Source: Lachnospiraceae bacterium (GTDB taxonomy: Bacteria; Bacillota; Clostridia; Lachnospirales; Lachnospiraceae). Taken from it: a stretch of DNA of 5,382 nucleotides. The notes beneath the pieces were generated by a model, which saw nothing but the letters and a program-made list of their open reading frames with translations, was not told the DNA's origin and made no database searches. Both the position numbers and the translations under genes were made by a program. The stretch covers positions 1 to 5,382 of the forward strand of contig DOVG01000208.1 of the NCBI GenBank assembly GCA_003520205.1, in the 5' to 3' direction. Shown here one piece after another: positions 1-4,443 of the stretch (position 1 is the first letter of the stretch; each line of letters starts with the position of its first letter).

Positions 1-11
1 TTACCTTTCAT
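1..11 (-). CDS. Start of the next dcw-cluster gene (5' fragment only)
   Basis: An ATG at 11-9 followed by codons for Lys and Gly runs out of the window, so only M-K-G and two bases of the fourth codon are visible. The start is supported by a strong Shine-Dalgarno GGAGGA at 25-20, 8 nt before the ATG, on the same strand and downstream of the PBP gene. In clostridial dcw clusters the next gene is usually mraY or a second class B PBP of the SpoVD type; three residues cannot decide between them. The product is therefore left unnamed. Confidence 0.65.
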
Positions 12-25
12 AATAATTATCCTCC

Positions 26-41
26 ATAGGACTATTCCAAT
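26..41 (-). other. Small hairpin abutting the SD of the downstream gene
   Basis: The minus-strand RNA AUUGGA (41-36) can pair with UCCUAU (31-26) around an AUAG loop, with one U-U mismatch. The helix ends next to the GGAGGA at 25-20. A competing pairing of UCCU (31-28) with AGGA of the SD (23-20) is also possible. Such a weak stem beside an SD could modulate ribosome access, but it is short and AU-rich, so support is limited. Confidence 0.35.
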
Positions 42-43
42 CC

Positions 44-87
44 AGTTCCTTTCAGCGAGCAGCCCCTGCTGCTCCCTTGCAGGAACT
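44..87 (-). other. Bipartite RNA hairpin 2 between ftsI and the next gene
   Basis: In the minus-strand RNA, AGUUCCU (87-81) pairs with AGGAACU (50-44). A symmetric 6/6 internal loop (GCAAGG and GCUGAA) leads to a perfect 7-bp GAGCAGC/GCUGCUC stem (74-68 with 63-57) closed by an AGGG loop. All 14 pairs are Watson-Crick. The architecture, outer stem, symmetric loop, inner stem, mirrors hairpin 1. It ends 19 nt before the SD of the next gene. No poly-U tract follows, so a structural, regulatory or mRNA-processing role is more likely than termination. I do not recognise it as a known riboswitch or RNA family. Confidence 0.65.
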
Positions 88-96
88 TTTTAATCT

Positions 97-134
97 GTCC
101 TGGGTCCTCCCACTTCGTGGGTCCTCCCTAGGAC
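97..134 (-). other. Bipartite RNA hairpin 1 starting at the ftsI stop codon
   Basis: In the minus-strand RNA, GUCCU (134-130) pairs with AGGAC (101-97). After a bulged A at 129, GGG (128-126) pairs with CCC (104-102). A symmetric internal loop AGGA/AGGA (125-122 and 108-105) follows, and CCCAC (121-117) pairs with GUGGG (113-109) around a GAA triloop. That gives 13 Watson-Crick pairs, mostly G-C. There is no U-run after it, so it is not an intrinsic terminator. It also includes an 11-bp direct repeat (101-111 and 118-128). Confidence 0.65.
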
Positions 135-2194
135 TATTCTTCACTTTGGGTATCGTAAACTGGTGCTCTATAATTCTCGTCATAAACACTTTCAGTTTCT
201 TCAGTTTCCTCTGTTACTTCTTCCTGATTTGGATCAGCATTTTCTTCTGGTGTAGTTCCTGCCACGCTTACATCAGGAGCATCTCCGTCAAATACCGGAA
301 CTCCAACTTCATCCATAGTTGCATCTGTCTCTGATGCCACTCCAGTTCTATACACATTCATATATGGCAGCAAATCTTCTGCTATCTTATTAAAAAGCAA
401 CGTTCCTGCTCCCGAACTTGCCTGATCGGCAACTCCAGGTTCATTTACTACACAATAGATAACAACCTGCGGATCACTTACAGGTGCAAATCCTATAAAT
501 GAAAGTATATACTTACCATTTCCTCTAGGTATCTTCTCAGCAGTACCAGTTTTTCCACCTATCTCATATCCTTCTACGATAGCCTTCTTTCCAGTACCTT
601 CTTCAACAACCTCCTTGAGAATCTGTCTCATTTTCGCAGATGTATCTTCGGATATTGTTCTTCTAACAAGTATCTTGTCGTAGCTTCTTACTACATTTCC
701 ATCAGAGTCAAGTATCTGTTTAACCACATGAGGCTGATAATAATATCCTCCATTTACTACTGAACAAAATGCCGTTCCCAGCTGCATCATAGTAACTGTA
801 ACACCCTGTCCGAAGGACGAGGTTGCCAGTTCAACAGGATTCAGTGTATCCTCATGATAAACCAGAGAGTATAAATCCTCATCACTTGATTCACCGGCTA
901 TATCTATATTTGTCTTCTGTCCAAAACCGTAAAGCACCTGATACTTATCAAATATAGTAGAACCTTCCAGTGCAGCTATCTGCATAAGACAGTCGTTACA
1001 AGAATACTCAAGCGCTTCAGAAACTGAAAGCATTCCATGCCCATATACATTATGGCAATTAATATCGTAATCAGCAATATGCTGTACTCCGTCGCAGTAG
1101 AACTGTTCATCTCCAGTAATAATTCCATCTTCCATGGCACCGGAAATAGTAAATGGTTTAAATGTGGAACCAGGTTCAAAGTTATCACTGACTACATAGT
1201 TTCTCCAAAGTTCATTCAGTGCTTTAAGCTTTTCATCATCGCTTAATCCATCAGCCATAGCCTTAAATGCTTCATCCGACATTCCGGCAGCATCTTCAAA
1301 CTGATACTTTGTAGGAACCATAGAATAAGCATTATTACAGTCAAACTGATGACTATTATATAACGCAAGTATCTCGCAGTTCTTTGGATTCATAACCAGA
1401 ACTGATATATTCTTAGCACCATTCATCTCTGCTTCAAACTCTTCGCAGTTCTTCTGAACTATTCTCTGAGTTTCTACATCTATAGTCGTAACCAGACTGT
1501 CTCCATTGACCGGAGCTTCAAGGCTCTTCTGGAGATTATTGTCTTTTCCCAGATATGAATATGTTCTTCCATTCTGACCATTCAGATATGAATTATAACC
1601 ACCTTCAAGACCACCTATACCTTCATTACCACTGACTACAAATCCCAGCATATGGCAAGCCAGTTCTTTGTAAGGATAATTTCTCTCGTATTCATCCTGA
1701 AGCCATACGCCTGTCACCAGACTTCCTTCACTGGTTTTTACATATGCCTGAAAATCCTTTACTTCATCATAGGTAAGTTTCTTTCTTACAACCTCATACC
1801 ATGACTCACTATCCTTGAGATATTCATTCATCTCATCAGCAGTTATTCCGAAATATTTATTAAGAGCTTCTCTGGTAGCCTTCTCGGCTCTCTCACTAGA
1901 GAGGATATTCTTCGGTTCCAGAACCAGATTATAAACCTTTGTACTGGTTGCGAGAATAGAGCCATTGCAGTCATATATATTTCCCCTTTTAAAAGGGACG
2001 CTTATGCTTTCATAGTTATTCTGACTTAGCACTCTTTGGGAGTATTTGTCGCCTCTTACAAAGTTGTAGTACACTATCGCACCCACGATAACGACAAAAA
2101 CCATACTAAACAATAAAAGCAAAACGAGAAGACGCTTGCGCATCCTCCCTGTAAATACTTTCCTCTTCTTTTTTATATATGTTCTTCTTCTCAT
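134..2194 (-). CDS. ftsI: Class B penicillin-binding protein, FtsI-type septal transpeptidase
   Basis: This gene encodes a 686-residue DD-transpeptidase that cross-links peptidoglycan at the outer membrane face, presumably at the division septum. A basic N-terminus is followed by one transmembrane anchor (about 21-43). The PBP dimerisation region opens with RGNIYDCNGSILA (70-82). The catalytic domain carries the serine acylation motif S343-T-F-K346, the S398-C-N400 motif and K548-T-G550. The last 65 or so residues are acidic, Thr/Glu-rich low complexity. No PASTA repeats are seen, which argues against a typical SpoVD. The ATG start has an AGGA 6 nt upstream and places the basic/TM segment correctly; the stop is TAG. 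It lies 41 nt after the ftsL-like gene, its expected partner. FtsI is preferred because of position; a sporulation or elongation role cannot be excluded from sequence alone. Confidence 0.93.
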   Translation of the reverse strand: MRRRTYIKKKRKVFTGRMRKRLLVLLLLFSMVFVVIVGAIVYYNFVRGDKYSQRVLSQNNYESISVPFKRGNIYDCNGSILATSTKVYNLVLEPKNILSSERAEKATREALNKYFGITADEMNEYLKDSESWYEVVRKKLTYDEVKDFQAYVKTSEGSLVTGVWLQDEYERNYPYKELACHMLGFVVSGNEGIGGLEGGYNSYLNGQNGRTYSYLGKDNNLQKSLEAPVNGDSLVTTIDVETQRIVQKNCEEFEAEMNGAKNISVLVMNPKNCEILALYNSHQFDCNNAYSMVPTKYQFEDAAGMSDEAFKAMADGLSDDEKLKALNELWRNYVVSDNFEPGSTFKPFTISGAMEDGIITGDEQFYCDGVQHIADYDINCHNVYGHGMLSVSEALEYSCNDCLMQIAALEGSTIFDKYQVLYGFGQKTNIDIAGESSDEDLYSLVYHEDTLNPVELATSSFGQGVTVTMMQLGTAFCSVVNGGYYYQPHVVKQILDSDGNVVRSYDKILVRRTISEDTSAKMRQILKEVVEEGTGKKAIVEGYEIGGKTGTAEKIPRGNGKYILSFIGFAPVSDPQVVIYCVVNEPGVADQASSGAGTLLFNKIAEDLLPYMNVYRTGVASETDATMDEVGVPVFDGDAPDVSVAGTTPEENADPNQEEVTEETEETESVYDENYRAPVYDTQSEE

Positions 2195-2208
2195 AAAGCA
2201 TCCTGATA

Positions 2209-2231
2209 TAAGCCCCTAAATCAGGGGCTTA
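2209..2231 (-). promoter_or_regulatory. Perfect 9-bp hairpin in the ftsL-ftsI gap, near the ftsI SD
   Basis: UAAGCCCCU (2231-2223) pairs perfectly with AGGGGCUUA (2217-2209) around a 5-nt GAUUU loop in the minus-strand RNA. It sits between the ftsL-like stop (2236) and the ftsI start (2194). It is followed by UAUCAGGAUGC rather than a U-run, so it is not a conventional terminator. Plausible roles are mRNA stabilisation, a processing site, or separating translation of the two genes. Confidence 0.7.
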
Positions 2232-2235
2232 ATAA

Positions 2236-2709
2236 TTAATCAACAGTTTTAGGTACATCCGTATACTGTTTAACGTAATCATCCTCCTGTTTATCATAAC
2301 GGATAATCTGCCCATTCTGGGAGTATACCATGCCGAGTTCCCCTGTTGCAACCTTATATATATCTTCAAGGGAATACATATTATTAAGCGAATCTTCAAA
2401 TGCATCATTGTCAGCCTGCACAGATTCAAGTTCTCTCTGAAGACTCTCTATATTTCTTTCCTTCGCTTCAATATTTCCCTGAACTGAAAGCATTATAATA
2501 CATGACGCAATCATAAGTATCAGCATAATAGAAAGAACAAGCATATAGCCCATGTCAAAGCCCAATGAATTTTCTGCTTTTTCTGCCGCTTTACGATATG
2601 TTTTTGTTTTTTTAGTCCTTCGTGGAGCTCTTGTGTATTCCGGCTGTGGAGCTGCCACCTTCCTAACTGTACTTCCATCTACGTAGTACATATCTCTTGC
2701 TCTAGCCAT
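2236..2709 (-). CDS. ftsL: FtsL-like bitopic cell-division protein
   Basis: The 157-residue product has the FtsL/DivIC layout. A basic cytoplasmic N-terminus (about 1-50, with an Arg/Lys-rich stretch at 27-40) is followed by one transmembrane helix (about 53-76) and an extracellular heptad-like segment (about 77-110) consistent with a coiled coil. A C-terminal part contains LEDIYKVATGELGMV (114-128), the kind of motif seen after the coiled coil in this family. FtsL links the FtsQ/DivIB-DivIC subcomplex to the FtsW-FtsI synthase in the divisome. Primary sequence is poorly conserved in FtsL, so the call rests on topology plus position between rsmH and the PBP gene. The ATG at 2709 follows rsmH by 32 nt. 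The SD is G-rich (AAGGGGAA) and weaker than those of mraZ or the gene at base 11, consistent with FtsL being made in modest amounts. The stop is TAA. Confidence 0.87.
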   Translation of the reverse strand: MARARDMYYVDGSTVRKVAAPQPEYTRAPRRTKKTKTYRKAAEKAENSLGFDMGYMLVLSIMLILMIASCIIMLSVQGNIEAKERNIESLQRELESVQADNDAFEDSLNNMYSLEDIYKVATGELGMVYSQNGQIIRYDKQEDDYVKQYTDVPKTVD

Positions 2710-2741
2710 ATTCTTCCCCTTTTTTCTATCTTTTTATATCT

Positions 2742-3674
2742 CTAAACTCTTTCAAATACTCTTAGTTTTGCACTACTGCTTCTCGGATTAATCTCAAGTT
2801 CTTTTTCATCTGCCACAATAGGTTTTCTGGTTATTACTTTTCCTTTTGATTTTCTCCCACATGTGCATACCGGAAATTCCGGCGGACATATACATGGATT
2901 TTCAGCTGTTCTAAATGCATTTTTTACTATTCTGTCTTCCAGCGAATGAAATGTTATTATTGCCAGTCTCCCACCCGGATTCAGCAGATCAATCATGTCC
3001 TCTAATGCATCTTCAAGAACTGTCAGTTCTTTATTAAGCTCAATCCTTATCGCCTGATATGTTTTCTTAGAAGGATTGCCACCTGTTCTTCGAGCAGCTG
3101 CCGGAATAGATTCTTTGATGATATCATTTAACTGATATGTCGTTTCTATTCTGGAGATTTCTCTTGCCTTCACTATATTTGCGGCAATTCTTGGAGCAAA
3201 TTTTTCTTCTCCATAGACGCTTATTATTCTTCTTAACTCTTCTTCCGAATAATCATTAACTATGTCCTGAGCAGTATAGTCAACAGATTGATCCATCCTC
3301 ATATCAAGCGGTGCATCTTCTCTGTACGAGAAACCTCTTTCTGAATTATCCAGCTGATATGAAGACACTCCTATATCAAGAAGTATTCCGTCTACCTTAT
3401 CTATTCCCAGACCGCCTAGAACTGTCCTTATATTCACATAGTTATTTCTCACTATGTTTATATTTTGAAATTCCTTCAGTCTTTCAGTCGCAGCCTCTAT
3501 AGCATCCTTGTCCTGATCTATTCCGATAAGACGCCCTTTATCCGAAAGCCTCCTGGCTATCTCATAAGAATGTCCTGCTCCACCAAGCGTTCCGTCAACA
3601 TATATTCCATCCTCTTTTATATTCAGTCCGGAAAGAACAGCTTCCAGCATTATCGGAATATGTTTAAATTTCAT
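2742..3674 (-). CDS. rsmH: 16S rRNA (cytosine-1402 N4)-methyltransferase RsmH (MraW)
   Basis: The 310-residue product has the usual RsmH length. The start HIPIMLEAVL (5-14) is the family's N-terminal signature. The AdoMet-binding loop DGTLGGAGHS (27-36) is followed by GIDQDKDA (51-58) and the DGILLDIGVSSYQLD stretch (95-109). Further family blocks are RGFSYREDAPLDMRMD (113-128), GGNPSKKTYQAIRIELNKEL (198-217) and GGRLAIITFHSLEDRIVK (234-251). Four cysteines in CIC...CTC (261-272) form a possible metal-binding knuckle, common in Gram-positive homologues. The enzyme methylates N4 of C1402 at the ribosomal P site using AdoMet, in the cytoplasm. Its ATG lies 10 nt after the mraZ stop; the SD AGGAG (3686-3682) overlaps that TAG stop, suggesting translational coupling. 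The stop is TAG. Confidence 0.97.
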   Translation of the reverse strand: MKFKHIPIMLEAVLSGLNIKEDGIYVDGTLGGAGHSYEIARRLSDKGRLIGIDQDKDAIEAATERLKEFQNINIVRNNYVNIRTVLGGLGIDKVDGILLDIGVSSYQLDNSERGFSYREDAPLDMRMDQSVDYTAQDIVNDYSEEELRRIISVYGEEKFAPRIAANIVKAREISRIETTYQLNDIIKESIPAAARRTGGNPSKKTYQAIRIELNKELTVLEDALEDMIDLLNPGGRLAIITFHSLEDRIVKNAFRTAENPCICPPEFPVCTCGRKSKGKVITRKPIVADEKELEINPRSSSAKLRVFERV

Positions 3675-3684
3675 TTATATGCTC

Positions 3685-4131
3685 CTAAAAGTCTATATCC
3701 ATCGACTCGAGCATTTCTCTGATATTCTCTTTGTCGAAGATATCCTGTTTCTGTAATTCATCCCATTTAGCTCTATCCCAAACTTCAGCCTTTTCACCAT
3801 CACCAATTATTACAACCTCCTTGGTGATACCAGCTGACTCTCTTAAATCCTGTGGGATAACAACTCTTCCCTGTGAATCCATTTCCACATCAGCTGCATT
3901 TGACCTGAAGTATCTTTTTAACATACGGATTTTAGCTTTGTTATTACTCTGTCTATCGAGCTTCTCAGTGAAGTTTTCCCATTCCTCAATTGAGTAAAGA
4001 GAAAGACAATCATCAACACCTACTGTTACTACAAAGCTGCTTCCCAGCGAATCACGAATCTTGGCAGGAATGATCAGTCGGCCCTTAGAATCAATATTAT
4101 GTTTAAATGTACCCTTCATACTGAGAGCCAC
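3685..4131 (-). CDS. mraZ: MraZ, transcriptional regulator of the dcw cluster
   Basis: The 148-residue product has two SpoVT/AbrB-like half-domains, each with the D-x-K/Q-G-R signature: D14-S-K-G-R18 near the N-terminus and D85-S-Q-G-R89 in the second half. MraZ forms large rings that bind short direct repeats upstream of its own gene and usually represses the dcw operon; it is cytoplasmic and nucleoid-associated. The start is GTG at 4131, because AAAGGAGG (4147-4140) lies 8 nt upstream. The first ATG, four codons in at 4119, aligns better with the N-terminus of many homologues but would be 20 nt from the SD, too far. The four extra residues (MALS) are therefore probably real. It is the first gene of the operon, and its TAG stop overlaps the rsmH SD. 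Confidence 0.97.
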   Translation of the reverse strand: MALSMKGTFKHNIDSKGRLIIPAKIRDSLGSSFVVTVGVDDCLSLYSIEEWENFTEKLDRQSNNKAKIRMLKRYFRSNAADVEMDSQGRVVIPQDLRESAGITKEVVIIGDGEKAEVWDRAKWDELQKQDIFDKENIREMLESMDIDF

Positions 4132-4139
4132 GAATCCTT

Positions 4140-4147
4140 CCTCCTTT
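4140..4147 (-). promoter_or_regulatory. Strong Shine-Dalgarno site that decides the mraZ GTG start
   Basis: AAAGGAGG on the minus strand is a near-perfect anti-16S complement. It lies 8 nt from the GTG at 4131 and 20 nt from the in-frame ATG at 4119, so it selects the GTG start. Confidence 0.85.
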
Positions 4148-4182
4148 CGTAAAATCTACTTCCGCCGGTCCAGCCTGCTAAT

Positions 4183-4211
4183 TGTGGATAACCTGTGGAT
4201 ATTGTGGATAT
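4183..4211 (-). promoter_or_regulatory. Three tandem DnaA-box-like nonamers in the mraZ leader
   Basis: On the minus strand there are three same-orientation nonamers: ATATCCACA (4211-4203), ATATCCACA (4202-4194) and TTATCCACA (4191-4183). The last is a perfect match to the standard DnaA box; the other two match at 8 of 9 positions. Start-to-start spacings are 9 and 11 bp, about one helical turn each. They lie roughly 50-78 nt downstream of the predicted transcription start, where a bound protein would act as a roadblock or sensor. Sequence match and clustering are direct observations; DnaA binding is inferred. Confidence 0.6.
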
Positions 4212-4240
4212 CTCCACTTTGTGGGGTAAAAATGGTATTT

Positions 4241-4260
4241 AGTGCCACTTCTCGCCACTT
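4241..4260 (-). promoter_or_regulatory. Putative MraZ operator: tandem AAGTGGC repeats
   Basis: The minus strand has AAGTGGCGAG (4260-4251) immediately followed by AAGTGGCACT (4250-4241), a 10-bp period direct repeat. A third copy, AAAGTGGAGAT, lies at 4220-4210, about three helical turns further. MraZ proteins are known to bind GTGG/TGGG-containing direct repeats at 10-bp spacing upstream of mraZ, in E. coli (TGGG type) and in mollicutes (AAAGTG type). The tandem pair starts at or just after the predicted +1, a position suited to autorepression. Confidence 0.7.
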
Positions 4261-4267
4261 AACGAAT

Positions 4268-4296
4268 ATATTAAACCACAAAAACCATAAATGCAA
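4268..4296 (-). promoter_or_regulatory. Predicted sigma-A-type promoter of the mraZ operon
   Basis: TTGCAT (4296-4291) is a weak -35 (first three bases match) and TAATAT (4273-4268) a fair -10 (four of six), with an optimal 17-bp spacer. Transcription would start near 4263-4259, next to the MraZ-like repeats and downstream of the lgt terminator. A TATATT overlapping the -10 gives an alternative with a longer spacer. The location is convincing; the individual matches are modest. Confidence 0.5.
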
Positions 4297-4330
4297 GGCA
4301 TTTTTTTGTGAAAACCCAGCATTTTAGACA

Positions 4331-4381
4331 AAAAAAGAACTCATTTTCAGACATTTTAGATATCTAAAAATGAGTTTTTTT
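4331..4381 (-). terminator. Intrinsic terminator after lgt, probably bidirectional
   Basis: AACTCATTTT (4338-4347) and AAAATGAGTT (4367-4376) form a perfect 10-bp stem. On the minus strand the stem is followed by C and a run of six U (4336-4331), ending lgt transcription. On the plus strand it is followed by seven T (4375-4381), so it could also stop transcription from the opposite side. The flanking A and T runs extend the stem with one bulge. The 19-nt loop itself contains part of a 16-bp palindrome, TTTTAGATATCTAAAA (4354-4369). Confidence 0.85.
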
Positions 4382-4443
4382 ATTATTTTACACAATATGT
4401 AGTTATTCTTTTTAAAAAGTCAAGCTATATCTAGTATAGATTA

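Larger units (their letters stand above)
20..139 (-). repeat. 18-bp direct repeat (one mismatch) bounding the ftsI/downstream-gene junction
   Basis: Bases 20-37 and 122-139 match at 17 of 18 positions (a26 versus c128), offset by exactly 102 bp. On the coding strand each copy reads GAATAGTCC, TA, then GGAGGA with one variable base. The copy at 139-122 contains the last Glu codon and TAG stop of the PBP gene followed by an SD-like GGAGGA. The copy at 37-20 contains GAATAG and the real SD of the next gene. Homology stops at both edges, so this is not a larger tandem duplication still visible. The bases in between are about 56% GC, clearly above the surrounding genes. This resembles an insertion flanked by duplicated target sequence, or a repeated SD-containing module. 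Confidence 0.8.
4132..4443 (-). promoter_or_regulatory. lgt-mraZ intergenic control region (312 bases, no gene)
   Basis: No coding sequence is supported here. Reading towards mraZ, it holds 60 bases of AT-rich trailer after a tandem TAA-TAA lgt stop, an intrinsic terminator, a predicted promoter, MraZ-like repeats, DnaA-box-like repeats, a short GC-rich patch (about 4161-4178) and the mraZ SD. With transcription starting near 4260, the mraZ mRNA would have an untranslated leader of about 130 nt, long enough for leader-level control. The leader contains alternative short stems: CCAC/GTGG (4224-4221 with 4217-4214) and GTGGA/TCCAC (4217-4213 with 4208-4204). Confidence 0.7.

Noticed and set aside
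44..134. Rho-independent terminator or SRP/4.5S-like small RNA in the ftsI downstream gap
   Set aside because: Neither hairpin has a following U tract. Short GGAGCAGC-like similarity to SRP RNA does not extend to the conserved SRP loop sequence or length.
2209..2231. Intrinsic terminator between the ftsL-like gene and ftsI
   Set aside because: The stem is strong but no U-run follows, the next SD begins only a few bases later, and stopping transcription here would cut ftsI off from its operon.
2850..2900. Unusual four-cysteine knuckle in RsmH (C261, C263, C270, C272)
   Set aside because: A CxCP...CxC stretch is common in Gram-positive RsmH proteins, so it is a family feature and not a novelty.
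4117..4119. ATG four codons downstream as the mraZ start
   Set aside because: It would lie 20 nt from the only good Shine-Dalgarno site, while the GTG at 4131 has ideal 8-nt spacing.
4183..4300. A chromosomal or plasmid replication origin, suggested by clustered DnaA-like boxes next to AT-rich DNA
   Set aside because: Only three boxes, no dnaA, dnaN or rep gene, and no clear unwinding repeats. The location inside the leader of mraZ makes a transcriptional role the simpler reading.
4394..4423. Second promoter on the minus strand: TTGACT (4423-4418), 18-bp spacer, CATATT (4399-4394)
   Set aside because: The -35 match is good, but any transcript would run straight into the terminator at 4381-4331. 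It may be a chance match in AT-rich trailer DNA.
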